Source: an uncultured Arthrobacter sp. (GTDB lineage: Bacteria; Actinomycetota; Actinomycetes; Actinomycetales; Micrococcaceae). From it: a stretch of DNA of 41,963 nucleotides. The DNA lies in assembly GCF_947495145.1 (NCBI RefSeq), contig NZ_CANLXP010000027.1, forward strand, positions 1-41,963. Reading direction: 5' to 3'. Made by a program: the position numbers and the translations under genes. The notes beneath the pieces are model-generated. The model searched no databases. It was not told the DNA's origin and saw nothing but the letters and a program-made list of their open reading frames with translations. The first letter of the stretch is position 1; every line of letters starts with the position of its first letter. This document shows, in pieces, positions 7,791 to 17,341 of this stretch.

Positions 7791-7830
7791 TTGACACGCT
7801 TAGTCAAACGGGGGCCGCTTCGGTTGTCAA
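7791..7830. promoter_or_regulatory. Operator-like repeats between repeat-peptide gene and regulator gene
   Basis: TTGAC-N7-GTCAA occupies 7791-7807 and a further TTGTCAA half-site lies at 7824-7830. Both sit in the 140-bp divergent intergenic region (7734-7873). They resemble the palindrome over the thiopeptide precursor promoter. A possible -10 (TAGAAT, 7762-7767) for the rightward gene lies upstream without a convincing -35, so the exact promoters here remain unclear. Confidence 0.45.
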
Positions 7831-7873
7831 TGGGTACCGTCGGACTGGTTCCGGCCGGCCAGAAGGAGTCATA

Positions 7874-9097
7874 GTGACTTTCGGAGAAAAACTTCGGGAA
7901 GCGCGGGTAGCCAAAGGGCTGACCCAGAACGAGCTAGGCGGGGGCAAGTACTCAACCAGCTATGTGTCGCTACTGGAGCGAGCCCAGCGGCAGCCCACCC
8001 TGGCCATGACGCGGCATTTCGCCGACATACTGGGAATCGAGCCGGACACCGTCGCGCAATGGATCGGTTCTCCAGAACCGGATAGCGGCGGACTGTCGGC
8101 AGCTGTCCTCCATGCAACCAGTGCCGCAAATCTCAAGGACCATGCACTTGCTGCGTCCGAAGCTGAATATGCAGCCAGCCTGGCAAAAGAGCAGATGAAC
8201 ACGGCTGTCTGGTGGAACATGACTGCCGTGCAGGCTGAAGCGTATTTGGCGCTTGGAAGGTTTGATGAGGCCGTCGCCACCCTGGAAGAACTGCTGGAAC
8301 ATCCCACTACCCTCGCTCAGCCGGAACTGCATGCCACCGCCCTGGTGAGGTTGTCCGCCATCAAGCGAGCCACAGGCGACTTGGAGGACGCAATCGCCTT
8401 GGCACGCGCCGCAACCGGAGTCTCCAGGAGCCTCCCGGAACATTCGGCTACGCGCCTCGAATGCGGCTACGTGCTTGTTGCGGCACTGGCGGTTCGGGGC
8501 AATCTCGATGAAGCGTGGCAGCACGCATCTGATTTGGCGCTCGTCGACCAGTTCCCCGAGGTGCCTTCGCTGTCCATAGGACGTGCAGCGTGGGTCGTGG
8601 GCAACGTAGCCTTCCGACGGGGAGATGTTGAAACCGGCCTCAAACAACACCGGCTCGCAGCAGAGCACATCACACCGCAGGCAGACATCGGCATGTGGGC
8701 GCAGTTCAATCGAGCGAGTGCCTCCCGGCGACTGGCGGCGGGTATATCCGATGAGGACGTCGAGCAATGTATTGAGAACGCTGTACTCGGACTTCGCATT
8801 GCGGGCACCGCTGAAGAACATCTGGAACTTGCCCTGACCAGAGCACACCTACACAGCTCGCGCGGGGAATTTGAAGCAGCGAAACCACTACTTTTCGAAG
8901 TTCAGGAAAAAGCGGCAGGACTCGAATTCGAAGCCGCCGGGCTGCTGGAACTCCTGCTCGGCCGATACTACGCAAATGTTGAGGATCTCGAGGCGGCCAG
9001 GACTCACTACATGAAGGCCGCGAAATTGTATTCGGACGCCAGCGCATCCGATGTTGCTTCTCACGTTTTGGGCGAGCTGATGGACATCGCTTCCTGA
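7874..9097 (+). CDS. XRE-family regulator with TPR domain (RRNPP-like)
   Basis: This 407-residue protein has an N-terminal HTH_XRE domain (residues 4-58: FGEKLREARVAKGLTQNELGG, then STSYVSLLERAQRQPT, where the recognition helix sits). The remainder, residues 80-400, is helical tetratricopeptide-like repeats, for example ALGRFDEAVATLEELLEHP, RGNLDEAWQHASDLALV, RGEFEAAKPLLFEVQEKA and VEDLEAARTHYMKAAKLY. This two-part architecture is that of Rgg/PlcR/NprR-type receptors, where the TPR groove binds a short imported peptide. Actinobacterial XRE-TPR proteins without known peptide ligands also exist. GTG start with AAGGAG at good spacing. It is divergent from the IGDWPLGG repeat peptide and close to the thiopeptide operon, with TTGAC...GTCAA palindromes at both places. 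Regulation of the cluster is inferred. Confidence 0.85.
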   Translation: MTFGEKLREARVAKGLTQNELGGGKYSTSYVSLLERAQRQPTLAMTRHFADILGIEPDTVAQWIGSPEPDSGGLSAAVLHATSAANLKDHALAASEAEYAASLAKEQMNTAVWWNMTAVQAEAYLALGRFDEAVATLEELLEHPTTLAQPELHATALVRLSAIKRATGDLEDAIALARAATGVSRSLPEHSATRLECGYVLVAALAVRGNLDEAWQHASDLALVDQFPEVPSLSIGRAAWVVGNVAFRRGDVETGLKQHRLAAEHITPQADIGMWAQFNRASASRRLAAGISDEDVEQCIENAVLGLRIAGTAEEHLELALTRAHLHSSRGEFEAAKPLLFEVQEKAAGLEFEAAGLLELLLGRYYANVEDLEAARTHYMKAAKLYSDASASDVASHVLGELMDIAS

Positions 9098-9138
9098 AAT
9101 AAGTGCCACCGTTATCAAACCCTATGAAAGGTCAACCC

Positions 9139-9405
9139 ATGGAGTACATGCCCTGGTTCGCTTGGATCGCTATTGCCGGAATCATTGCGTTTGCCATTAC
9201 ACAAGTGGCGGTACAGATGGGCGGGAGACGGTCGGCGTCCAACAACGATCAACTGGTACGCACGATGCAGGCAACCCAGGAAACCAATCGCGCGCTGCTT
9301 GCCAGAGTCGAGCAGATCGATGGCCGACTGGCAAACCTGGAAACGCTCGGTTCCACAGACGCCGCCCTGCAGGATCGAGCCACATCGCAGGAAAACAAAA
9401 GCTAG
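9139..9405 (+). CDS. Small membrane protein with coiled coil
   Basis: This 88-residue protein has one N-terminal membrane segment (MPWFAWIAIAGIIAFAITQV) followed by a predicted helical coiled-coil stretch (NNDQLVRTMQATQETNRALLARVEQIDGRLANLE). The topology is probably N-out with a short cytoplasmic helix. The start was set at MEYMPW because AAAGG lies seven nt upstream; an in-frame ATG 7 codons earlier is possible. It lies 41 bp after the XRE-TPR gene and may be cotranscribed with it. I recognise no specific family beyond a conserved actinobacterial small membrane protein, and function is unknown. Its stop codon overlaps that of the convergent gene in a CTAG palindrome. Confidence 0.7.
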   Translation: MEYMPWFAWIAIAGIIAFAITQVAVQMGGRRSASNNDQLVRTMQATQETNRALLARVEQIDGRLANLETLGSTDAALQDRATSQENKS

Positions 9406-9653
9406 TTCATCGAACGTTGGGCCCGCTTGCGCAGCTCGGTCCGCTGCAGGTCTGTAAAGGACCGCCATTGCGCAGCAGTGAGCTGCAAATACGGAAGTAG
9501 CCGCTGGTCCGCCTCGGAGATCACGGTAACCGCGCGGGCCACGGGCGCCACGTGATCACTGCTCCGACGTCGCGGTGCAGCAAAGGACGCAACGAGCACC
9601 ATCAAGGCCGCAGCCGCCATGATTGCCAGCGCTCCGATGATTTCTACGCTCAT
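9402..9653 (-). CDS. Small membrane protein, function unknown
   Basis: This 83-residue protein starts at MSVEII, with a full AGGAGG five nt upstream. It has a single hydrophobic helix (IIGALAIMAAAALMVLVASF) followed by an Arg-rich stop-transfer sequence (APRRRSSD) and a soluble helical tail (ADQRLLPYLQLTAAQWRSFTDLQRTELRKRAQ). It is convergent with the preceding small membrane protein, sharing the CTAG stop overlap, and divergent from the rtcB-like gene. No function can be assigned from sequence. Confidence 0.72.
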   Translation of the reverse strand: MSVEIIGALAIMAAAALMVLVASFAAPRRRSSDHVAPVARAVTVISEADQRLLPYLQLTAAQWRSFTDLQRTELRKRAQRSMN

Positions 9654-9775
9654 GGATCCTCCTGCGGACGGTGCCTCGACGGAGTCACCGGGAGGGCATG
9701 ACTTCATCGTTTCCTCCGCGCCTTGGGGAAACATTGGTTGAAGCCTGGGTGCCGGTGCAGGACGATGGGACCACC

Positions 9776-10945
9776 ATGGAAAACGTCAGCCCCAGGTACG
9801 TGAACTTTGCGAGCGTCCTTGACCCGCAGACGCGGGCACAGAACCTCAAGACGGCGTCCATGCCGTTAATTTATCCGCATCTCGCGAGCATGCCGGATGC
9901 TCATCTGGGGAAGGGAGCCGCCGTCGGTTCGGTCATCCCGACCCTCGGCGCAATCATTCCCGCGGCAGTCGGTGTGGACATCGGCTGCGGCATGATCGCC
10001 GTGCGCACGCAGTTCAGCGTCGGCGATTTGGAAAGGCTGGACCGAAAGATACTTCGCCAGTCGATCGAGCGGGCCATCCCGCTCTCGGCAGGGCACAACA
10101 ACAAGCGCATCGTTGATTCAGCTGAACCACGCGTCGAGCGGCTGGCACGGGAAGCTGACAGCGCTGGGTTCGATCCGGCGTCGTACTCCAAGCAGTGGGC
10201 GCTGCAGTTGGGCTCGCTCGGATCCGGCAACCACTTCATCGAGGTGAGCCTCGACGAGAATGACGACGTATGGCTCTTCCTCCACAGCGGATCGCGCGGT
10301 GTCGGAAACAAGATCGCCCAGCGGCACATCCGGGTGGCCCTCGAGCAGTGCCGGAAGCGCAACATCACCCTGCCGGACAATGACCTGGCCTACCTCACCG
10401 AAGGCGACGACGAGTTCGAGGAGTACATCCGCCAGCTCCGGTGGGCGCAGGACTTCGCGCTGCTGAACCGCGAGGAAATGATGGACCGCGTCATACATTG
10501 CGTTACGCAATGGGCCGGGAGGGCGGTTCAGGAGCGGGAGCGCATCAACTGCCACCACAACTACACGGCTCAGGAAACCCACTATGGCAAGCAGGTGTGG
10601 CTGAGCCGGAAGGGAGCGATCGACGCCTCTGAGGGGCGGCCGGGGCTTATTCCCGGCTCAATGGGGACCGCTTCCTATGTGGTCGAAGGACTGGGCTTCG
10701 CGCCGTCGCTGAATTCGGCTCCGCACGGCGCCGGCCGTGAGTACAGCCGGTCTGCGGCGCGGCGCACCTTCACGCGCGACCAGCTGAGGCAGGCAATGCG
10801 CGGCATCGAGTACCGCGACACTGACGCCTTCATCGATGAGATTCCGGCCGCCTACAAGGACATTGACGTGGTGATGGAGGATGCCCGCGACCTCGTACGC
10901 GTCCGGCACACCCTGCGCCAGATCGTGAACGTCAAGGGCGACTGA
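9776..10945 (+). CDS. rtcB: RtcB-family RNA ligase (3'-phosphate / 5'-OH RNA ligase)
   Basis: This 389-residue protein carries the RtcB hallmarks: MPDAHLGKG, VDIGCGMIAVRT (Cys71, Mn2+ ligand), SLGSGNHFIE, HSGSRGVGNK, NCHHNY, PGSMGTASY and SAPHGAGR, with the His that is guanylated near residue 317. RtcB joins RNA 3'-phosphate or 2',3'-cyclic phosphate ends to 5'-OH ends using GTP and Mn2+, in RNA repair or tRNA processing. The start MENVSPRYVN was chosen because actinobacterial homologues begin at this motif and have about 390 residues. In-frame starts at 9698 (ATG) and 9671 (GTG) would add up to 35 residues. No archease or RtcA/RtcR gene is adjacent. Confidence 0.92.
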   Translation: MENVSPRYVNFASVLDPQTRAQNLKTASMPLIYPHLASMPDAHLGKGAAVGSVIPTLGAIIPAAVGVDIGCGMIAVRTQFSVGDLERLDRKILRQSIERAIPLSAGHNNKRIVDSAEPRVERLAREADSAGFDPASYSKQWALQLGSLGSGNHFIEVSLDENDDVWLFLHSGSRGVGNKIAQRHIRVALEQCRKRNITLPDNDLAYLTEGDDEFEEYIRQLRWAQDFALLNREEMMDRVIHCVTQWAGRAVQERERINCHHNYTAQETHYGKQVWLSRKGAIDASEGRPGLIPGSMGTASYVVEGLGFAPSLNSAPHGAGREYSRSAARRTFTRDQLRQAMRGIEYRDTDAFIDEIPAAYKDIDVVMEDARDLVRVRHTLRQIVNVKGD

Positions 10946-10952
10946 GCGCAGC

Positions 10953-11714
10953 TCAGTTTCGGGGCAGTCCCTGGAAGTCGTTGAAACTGTAGACGTGCAG
11001 CCCCGCGAATGCGCCGGATCCCTCAATAGAACGCACCAATCGAGAAGGATCGTACGACGACGACGCCAGTGCCATGCGCAGCAGCGAACCGCTGCGCCGG
11101 GCGAATTTGAGCGACGGACCGACCCCGATGCGTCCGGCGAGTGAGACCAGGCGGGTGCGCCGGACCCTTCCGGGGACCCCTGCCCATATCGGGACGGTCA
11201 CGCCGTCGGTCCTGAGGCGGGTGATGTAGTCGCTGAGGACTTCGCCGGAGAAGCACATCTGGGTGACCGCCCACGCGCCGAGTTCCTGCTTCTTGAGCAT
11301 CAGTTGGGTCAGTTCGGGCTCCGGAATTGTCGGGTGGCCTTCCGGGTAGGCAGCGAAGCCGGTCTGGAACCCGCCCAGGTCGGCGATCTCCTCCATGAGC
11401 GCGACGCTCCAGGCGTAGGGTCCGACGGGCTCCTGCGCGTCGCCGGCGATCACGAAGATGTCCCGCACTCCGGCGTCCGCGAGGCGAGCCGCGTACTCCG
11501 CGAGCTGCTGCTTCGATTCGATCGACCGCGCTGCAAGGTGCGGCACGGCCCGGTAGCCAGCAGCGGCAAGCTCAACCGCAAGGTCCACCGTCTTTGCCGG
11601 GCCGTGGTGCGGAAGGCAGGTGACGGCGACCGTTGCCGGTGGTGAGAGATGGCGTTGCAGCTGAGAGAGAACGTCAGCGCCCGGGATAACCTCAACCGTG
11701 AGCTGGGGGCCCAT
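10953..11714 (-). CDS. Methylenetetrahydrofolate reductase-like protein
   Basis: This 253-residue protein belongs to the MTHFR TIM-barrel family. Typical elements are the N-terminal TVAVTCLPHHG strand, AVPHLAARSI (substrate/flavin contact), IFVIAGDAQEPVGPYAWS, GFAAYPEGHP and ITQMCFSGEVL-like TQMCFS. MTHFR reduces 5,10-methylene-THF to 5-methyl-THF with FAD. It is shorter than E. coli MetF (about 296 residues), and the Arthrobacter-type short forms occur with glycine or methylglycine catabolism genes. It is the last gene of the gcvP-gcvT-sdaA operon; its ATG follows the sdaA TGA with no gap (TGAATG). It may dispose of methylene-THF from glycine cleavage. Whether it is the main MTHFR of the cell is unknown. 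Confidence 0.8.
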   Translation of the reverse strand: MGPQLTVEVIPGADVLSQLQRHLSPPATVAVTCLPHHGPAKTVDLAVELAAAGYRAVPHLAARSIESKQQLAEYAARLADAGVRDIFVIAGDAQEPVGPYAWSVALMEEIADLGGFQTGFAAYPEGHPTIPEPELTQLMLKKQELGAWAVTQMCFSGEVLSDYITRLRTDGVTVPIWAGVPGRVRRTRLVSLAGRIGVGPSLKFARRSGSLLRMALASSSYDPSRLVRSIEGSGAFAGLHVYSFNDFQGLPRN

Positions 11715-13088
11715 TCAGCATTCCACGACGTTCAGGGCCAGCCCGCCACGGGCGGTTTCCTTGTACTTGTCCATCATGTCGGCACCGGTTTCACGCATCG
11801 TCTTGATCGCAGCGTCGAGCGAGACGAAGTGCTGCCCATCCCCGCGGACCGCCATCCGCGCTGCCGTAATCGCCTTCATGGCTCCCACGGCATTGCGCTC
11901 GATGCAGGGTATCTGCACCAGTCCGCCGACCGGATCGCAGGTGAGACCGAGGTTGTGCTCAATGCCGATTTCAGCCGCGTTCTCAACCTGCTCCGGCGTG
12001 CCCCCCAAAACCTCCGCCAGTCCTGCGGCGGCCATTGCACATGCTGAACCAACTTCCCCCTGACAGCCGACCTCGGCACCGGAAATGGAGGCGTTCTTCT
12101 TGAAGAGGGCACCGACAGCAGTGGCGGCAAGCAGGAAACGGACGACACCGTCGTCGTCGGCTCCGGGAACGAAGTCCGTGTAGTACTTCAGGACGGCCGG
12201 GATGATGCCGGCGGCGCCGTTGGTGGGAGCGGTGACCACGCGGCCGCCGGCGGCGTTCTCCTCGTTCACTGCAAGCGCGAACAGGGTGACCCATTCCATG
12301 GTGCTGAGGTGATCGTTGGGATCCGCTTCCTTGCGGAGCAGTTCCAGCTGCCGAGCAGCACGACGCCGGACGTGCAGACCGCCAGGAAGGATCCCGCTGT
12401 TGGTTGACCCACGGCGGACGGTGTCCTGCATGACGTCCCAGATTTCGAGCAGCCCGTTGCGGACTTCCTCCTCGGACCTGGCTGCCAGCTCATTGGCCAG
12501 CACGATCCCCGAAAAGGACTTTCCCGTCGCTGCTGCAATGCCGAGCAACTGCTCGCCCGATTCAAACGGGTAGGGAATGGCAACGGTTTGCTCCGCGGAC
12601 AGGTCGGTGCCGATCTGGTCCTCGTCCAGAACGAACCCGCCGCCCACCGAGTAGTATTCACGGGCTAGCAAAAGAATGTCCTCAGCGTTATATACCGAGA
12701 AACGCATACCATTGGTGTGGTAGTCCAGCCGCTGCTTGCGGTGCAGAACAAGGTCTTTCTCCGGATCAAAAGCTACGTCGTGTGAGCCGGCCAGACGAAG
12801 GATCTTCGTCTCCGAGATTTCCTCCACACGAGGTTCAGCGCGTTCCGGATCGGTGAGATGCGGCTGCTCGCCCTCGAGCCCCAGGATCACGGCCTTTACG
12901 GTTCCGTGCCCGTGACCGGTGACGCCCAGCGAACCGAACAATTCAGCGTCAACGTGGTGGACCTGATCAAGCAGCCCCTGCTCCACCACCATCCGGGTGA
13001 AGAGATAGGCCGCCGTCATGGGCCCGCCCGTGTGGGAACTGGACGGCCCGATCCCGATCTTGAAGAGGTCGAAGGCGCTGATGGTCAT
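11715..13088 (-). CDS. sdaA: L-serine ammonia-lyase (iron-sulfur, single chain)
   Basis: This 457-residue protein has the beta domain at the N-terminus ([23 protein letters not shown]) and the alpha domain behind it ([16 protein letters not shown], then [23 protein letters not shown], which holds cluster-binding Cys, and [23 protein letters not shown]). It deaminates L-serine to pyruvate and ammonia using a 4Fe-4S cluster, in the cytoplasm. The length matches single-chain family members. The ATG overlaps the gcvT stop by 4 nt. Under glycine-riboswitch control it would remove serine formed from glycine plus methylene-THF by serine hydroxymethyltransferase, turning glycine into pyruvate. Confidence 0.95.
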   Translation of the reverse strand: MTISAFDLFKIGIGPSSSHTGGPMTAAYLFTRMVVEQGLLDQVHHVDAELFGSLGVTGHGHGTVKAVILGLEGEQPHLTDPERAEPRVEEISETKILRLAGSHDVAFDPEKDLVLHRKQRLDYHTNGMRFSVYNAEDILLLAREYYSVGGGFVLDEDQIGTDLSAEQTVAIPYPFESGEQLLGIAAATGKSFSGIVLANELAARSEEEVRNGLLEIWDVMQDTVRRGSTNSGILPGGLHVRRRAARQLELLRKEADPNDHLSTMEWVTLFALAVNEENAAGGRVVTAPTNGAAGIIPAVLKYYTDFVPGADDDGVVRFLLAATAVGALFKKNASISGAEVGCQGEVGSACAMAAAGLAEVLGGTPEQVENAAEIGIEHNLGLTCDPVGGLVQIPCIERNAVGAMKAITAARMAVRGDGQHFVSLDAAIKTMRETGADMMDKYKETARGGLALNVVEC

Positions 13089-14197
13089 GAGCGGCCCGGA
13101 CGCTTGTAGAACGGCAGCCCGACGACGGTGAAACCTTCCGGTCGGCCGCGCAGGTCAACCTGCAGCTCCGTACCCGGTTCGCTCAGCGCTGTGTCAACGT
13201 AAGCGAGGGCAACCGGGAACCCGAGGGTGGGGCTCGGGAGGCCGGACGTGACGGTACCGACAGTCTGACCGTCCGAGACGACGTCGTACCCTGCACGGGC
13301 GGACCGCCGTCCGTTGCCCTGCAAGCCAACCAGCTTTCGCGCCGGCGTCTCGCTCTTGAGCGGCTCCAGCACGGAGCGGCCCACAAAGTTCTCGGTCTTC
13401 TTCAGGCTGACGACACCGCCCAGCCCTGCTTCGAACGGATTCGTCTCGAGTCCGAGCTCATGACCGTACAGCGGCATTCCGGCTTCGAGGCGTAGCGAGT
13501 CCCGCGAGGCCAGACCGCAGGGCGCCAGACCATGGTCGGTTCCTGCCTCGGTCACGGCTTTCCACAGTTGAACGGCCTGCGCGTTCTCAATGAAAAGTTC
13601 AAAGCCATCCTCGCCGGTGTAACCGGTGCGGGCAAGAAGCACCGGCTGCCCTGCCAGCTCCACGCGAACGGCGGCGTAGTACTTGAGCGAGGTGATGGCG
13701 TCCTGGTCTGCGGCCGGCGCCATAGCGAGCAGGATTGCCTCCGCGTTAGGTCCCTGCACCGCAATGAGCGCAGTGTCTTCCGACTGGTCCTCCACAGTGA
13801 CGTCGAAGTCGGCGGAACGCTGCTGCAGTTCGGCCGCCACCGTATCGGAGTTCGAGGCGTTGGGAACCACGAGGAACTGATCCTCGGCGAGACGGTAGGT
13901 GATGAGATCATCGATCACTCCACCGTTCTCGTTGCAGATGAGGGAGTATTTCGCCTTCCCCACCGCCATGATTGCCATGTTCCCCACGAGGGCGTAGTTG
14001 AGGAACTCCGCTGCCTGCGGCCCGCTCACCATGACCTCGCCCATGTGCGAAAGGTCGAAGATGCCGGCAGCCCGGCGGACGGTGTGGTGTTCCTCCAATT
14101 CGCTGCGGTACTTCAGGGGCATCTGCCAACCGCCGAAGTCGGTAAAGGCCGCGCCGAGTTCCTGATGCTGCGCATACAGCGCTGTCTGCTTTGTCAT
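13085..14197 (-). CDS. gcvT: Glycine cleavage system aminomethyltransferase (T-protein)
   Basis: This 370-residue GcvT homologue has [62 protein letters not shown] and the Arg/Glu-rich [21 protein letters not shown]. It releases ammonia from the aminomethyl-lipoyl H-protein and transfers the one-carbon unit to THF, giving 5,10-methylene-THF. ATG start with AAGGAA six nt upstream, 9 bp after gcvP. No gcvH is present in this operon or window, so the H-protein must be encoded elsewhere. Confidence 0.96.
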   Translation of the reverse strand: MTKQTALYAQHQELGAAFTDFGGWQMPLKYRSELEEHHTVRRAAGIFDLSHMGEVMVSGPQAAEFLNYALVGNMAIMAVGKAKYSLICNENGGVIDDLITYRLAEDQFLVVPNASNSDTVAAELQQRSADFDVTVEDQSEDTALIAVQGPNAEAILLAMAPAADQDAITSLKYYAAVRVELAGQPVLLARTGYTGEDGFELFIENAQAVQLWKAVTEAGTDHGLAPCGLASRDSLRLEAGMPLYGHELGLETNPFEAGLGGVVSLKKTENFVGRSVLEPLKSETPARKLVGLQGNGRRSARAGYDVVSDGQTVGTVTSGLPSPTLGFPVALAYVDTALSEPGTELQVDLRGRPEGFTVVGLPFYKRPGRS

Positions 14198-14206
14198 GGC
14201 CGTTCC

Positions 14207-17068
14207 TTAGTCTTCGAAGTCAGCTGCGTTGTCCTCGAAAGCTTCGAGGGGTGGGCAAGAGCACACAAGGTTCCGATCACCGTGCGCGCCGTCGATGCGG
14301 CGGACCGGCGGGAAGTACTTGTCGTGGCGCAGCTTGCGCAGCGGGAACGCCGCCAGTTCGCGGGAGTAAGCCTGCGACCAGTTGTCGCTGATGAGCGCCT
14401 GCGCGGTGTGGGGCGCCTGGCGAAGCGGGCTTTCCTCCAGCTGCCATTCACCCGTTCCCACCCGGTCGATCTCGTTCCTGATGGCGATCATCGCGTCAAC
14501 GAAGCGGTCCAGCTCGCCGAGGTCCTCGGACTCCGTGGGTTCAACCATAAGCGTGCCGGCAACCGGGAAACTCAGGGTCGGAGCGTGGAAGCCGTAGTCG
14601 ATGAGGCGCTTGGCCACGTCCTCGGCCGTGACACCGGTCTTCGCCGTCAGAGCGCGAAGGTCCAGGATGCACTCGTGCGCAACGAGGCCGTTCTCGCCGG
14701 AGTAGAGCACCGGGAAGTGCTCGTTCAGGCGGGCGGCAACGTAATTGGCCGCAAGGAGGGCTGACTTGGTGGCGGCCGTGAGGCCCTCGCTGCCCATCAG
14801 CGCGACGTAAGCCCAGGAGATGGGCAGAACGCCTGCCGAACCAAAGCGTGACGCCGAGATGGGAACGCCGGACGTCTTGCTGTCTTCTGCCCCTGATGCG
14901 ATGTTCGCGTCGCCGGGCAGGAACGGGGCAAGGTGCTCCGCCACCGCTACCGGGCCGACGCCGGGACCGCCGCCGCCGTGCGGAATGCAGAAGGTCTTGT
15001 GCAGGTTCAGGTGGGAAACGTCTCCCCCGAACTCACCCGGCTTGGCGAGGCCGACCAGCGCATTGAGGTTTGCGCCGTCGATGTAGACCTGACCGCCCGC
15101 ACCATGCACCTGGTCGCAGACCCAGCGAACGTCTTCCTCGAAAACGCCGTGCGTGGACGGGTAGGTGATCATGATGGCGGACAGGGAGTCCTTGTTCGCC
15201 TCGATCTTGGCTTGAAGGTCGTCATGGTCGATGTTGCCGTTCCCGGCGGTCTTCACAACCACGACCTTCATGCCGGCGAGCACCGCCGAGGCGGCGTTGG
15301 TCCCGTGGGCGGACGACGGGATCAGGCACACGTTTCGCGCCTCATCGCCGCGGGAGAGGTGATAGTTGCGGATGGCCAGCAGACCGGCGAGTTCGCCCTG
15401 GGAACCGGCATTCGGCTGGATCGACACCCTGGCGTAGCCGGTGATCTCGGCAAGGCGATCCTCCAGGTCACCAATCAGTTGGCGCCAGCCCTCGGTCTGG
15501 TGCTCCGGCGCAAACGGGTGGATGGTCGCGAACTCGGGCCAGGAAATCGGCTCCATCTCAACCGTGGCGTTGAGCTTCATGGTGCAGGAACCCAGCGGAA
15601 TCATGGTCCGGTCCAGGGCCAGGTCGCGGTCCGAGAGCCCGCGCAGGTAGCGCATCATCTGGGTTTCAGAACGGTGCAGCGAGAACACGGGATGGGTCAT
15701 GTACGACGACGTACGCTGCAGTTCCGCAGGAATTCTCATCCCCGGCCCGGCCTCTGCTTCGACTGGCAGGTCGACGCCGAAGGCCTCGGCAACCGCCTGA
15801 AGGTGGGCGTCTGTTGTGGTCTCATCACAGGAAATGCCGACATGGTCGGCGTCCACCATCCGCAGGTTGATGCCCCGCTCCTCGGCCTTGCTGACAATGC
15901 CGTCAGCCTTGCCCTCAACCTTCACCAGAAGCGTGTCGAAGAACGAGTCATGAACAATTCCGGGAAGAGCCTCGGCGAGCTTGGCTGCCTTGGCGTGGAC
16001 GCGTTCGGCGATCGCCTTCAACCCGTCAGGGCCGTGATAGACGCCGTACATGCTGGCCACGATCGCGAGCAGCGCCTGGGCGGTACAGATGTTGGACGTC
16101 GCCTTCTCGCGACGGATGTGCTGCTCGCGGGTCTGCAGTGCCAGGCGGTAGGCGGGTGCGCCGTCGGCGTCCTTGGACACACCGACAAGGCGACCGGGAA
16201 GCATGCGCTCGAGGCCCTTGCGGACAGCCATGTACGCGGCGTGCGGTCCGCCGAAGAACAGCGGTACACCGAAACGCTGCGCGGAGCCGACGGCGATGTC
16301 CGCGCCCTGCTCGCCCGGAGGAGTGATCAGGGTCAGCGCGAGAAGGTCCGCTGCGACCGTCACCAGGGCGCCGCCGTCGTGGGCTTTCGCGATGATGTCG
16401 GTGGAGTTTCGCAGCGCGCCTGAGGTTCCGGGCTGCTGGAGGACGACGCCGTTGATGTCACCGTCGGGCAGTCCATTGGAAAGATCAGCAATTTCAATCT
16501 CGAAACCAAGCGCTTCGGCACGGCCCTGCACGACGGCGATGGTTTGGGGCAGGCAGTCGGCGTCCAGCACCGTACGGCCCTTGTTCTTGCCGGAGCGGCG
16601 CATGAGGAGGACAGCTTCGGCCACGGCGGACGCTTCATCGAGCAGGGAAGCGTTGGCGATGGGCAGCGCGGTGAGGTCCTGCACCATGGTCTGGAAGTTC
16701 AGGAGCGCTTCGAGGCGGCCCTGCGAGATCTCGGGCTGGTACGGCGTGTAGGCGGTGTACCAGGCAGGAGATTCAAGGACGTTGCGGCGGATCACGGGAG
16801 GGGTGACGGTGTCGTAGTAACCCTGACCGATCATCTGGACGGCGGTCTTGTTCTTCGCCGCGATGCTGCGCAGTTCCGCCAGGACCTCCGACTCGCTCAA
16901 CGCAGACGGCAGGTCGAGGCCCTCGTTGATGCGGATGCTCGCCGGTACCGCAACGTCAACGAGCTTATCCAGGCTGGGATAGCCGAGGACCTTGAGCATC
17001 TGCTCGGCGTCGTCGGAGCGCGGACCGATGTGGCGGTCCGAGAAAGTTGATTCCGTCTGGTGTGTCAT
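14207..17068 (-). CDS. gcvP: Glycine dehydrogenase, decarboxylating (P-protein)
   Basis: This 953-residue single-chain P-protein starts with [22 protein letters not shown]. It contains the PLP-binding Lys (about residue 691) in [16 protein letters not shown], the glycine-rich loop after it, and [15 protein letters not shown]. It decarboxylates glycine and passes the aminomethyl group to lipoylated GcvH. The length fits the fused alpha/beta form. ATG start with GGAG six nt upstream. It is the first gene after a tandem glycine riboswitch, so transcription of gcvP, gcvT, sdaA and the MTHFR-like gene should respond to glycine. Confidence 0.97.
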   Translation of the reverse strand: MTHQTESTFSDRHIGPRSDDAEQMLKVLGYPSLDKLVDVAVPASIRINEGLDLPSALSESEVLAELRSIAAKNKTAVQMIGQGYYDTVTPPVIRRNVLESPAWYTAYTPYQPEISQGRLEALLNFQTMVQDLTALPIANASLLDEASAVAEAVLLMRRSGKNKGRTVLDADCLPQTIAVVQGRAEALGFEIEIADLSNGLPDGDINGVVLQQPGTSGALRNSTDIIAKAHDGGALVTVAADLLALTLITPPGEQGADIAVGSAQRFGVPLFFGGPHAAYMAVRKGLERMLPGRLVGVSKDADGAPAYRLALQTREQHIRREKATSNICTAQALLAIVASMYGVYHGPDGLKAIAERVHAKAAKLAEALPGIVHDSFFDTLLVKVEGKADGIVSKAEERGINLRMVDADHVGISCDETTTDAHLQAVAEAFGVDLPVEAEAGPGMRIPAELQRTSSYMTHPVFSLHRSETQMMRYLRGLSDRDLALDRTMIPLGSCTMKLNATVEMEPISWPEFATIHPFAPEHQTEGWRQLIGDLEDRLAEITGYARVSIQPNAGSQGELAGLLAIRNYHLSRGDEARNVCLIPSSAHGTNAASAVLAGMKVVVVKTAGNGNIDHDDLQAKIEANKDSLSAIMITYPSTHGVFEEDVRWVCDQVHGAGGQVYIDGANLNALVGLAKPGEFGGDVSHLNLHKTFCIPHGGGGPGVGPVAVAEHLAPFLPGDANIASGAEDSKTSGVPISASRFGSAGVLPISWAYVALMGSEGLTAATKSALLAANYVAARLNEHFPVLYSGENGLVAHECILDLRALTAKTGVTAEDVAKRLIDYGFHAPTLSFPVAGTLMVEPTESEDLGELDRFVDAMIAIRNEIDRVGTGEWQLEESPLRQAPHTAQALISDNWSQAYSRELAAFPLRKLRHDKYFPPVRRIDGAHGDRNLVCSCPPLEAFEDNAADFED

Positions 17069-17121
17069 AGGAACTCCGTAGATCAGTGTCCGCTCGGGAT
17101 GCGCGGACAGATGGTCGGGTT

Positions 17122-17318
17122 CCTCCCCACTCTGTATTGGACCTGAGAGATTCCGTGAACATGCCGTTCACATTGCACCGTCGGTGAGCACAACCAGTGG
17201 GTTGTGCCGCTTTCCAGAGTTGCCTCTCCGCTGCGGTGCTGGGCCTGAGAGATTCCTGGGGAGGATTTGCTCCTACGGCGCCTGCCGGCTGTGTGTCAAC
17301 GGCAGAACTCTCCCGCTG
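17122..17318 (-). ncRNA. Tandem glycine riboswitch
   Basis: On the minus strand two aptamer-like units follow each other. The first runs from GCGGGAGAG through GCCGTAGGAGCAA to GGAATCTCTCAGGC. The second runs from CGGAGAGGCAACTCTGGAAAG through CACCGACGGTGCAA to GGAATCTCTCAGGTCC. These are the conserved glycine-aptamer segments. The array lies between the promoter at 17342-17370 and gcvP. As in other gcv operons it is expected to turn expression on when glycine is high. I did not fold the expression platform. Confidence 0.92.
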
Positions 17319-17341
17319 CGGGTCAAGGGCGTTAAAAAATG

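Noticed and set aside
13532-14764. 410-codon plus-strand ORF opposite gcvT and gcvP
   Set aside because: Antisense shadow crossing the gcvP/gcvT junction with no family resemblance.
14933-16423. 496-codon plus-strand ORF opposite gcvP
   Set aside because: It is an antisense shadow of a strongly conserved GcvP coding sequence. The translation has no recognisable motif and is rich in Gly/Arg/Val, as expected of antisense frames in GC-rich DNA.
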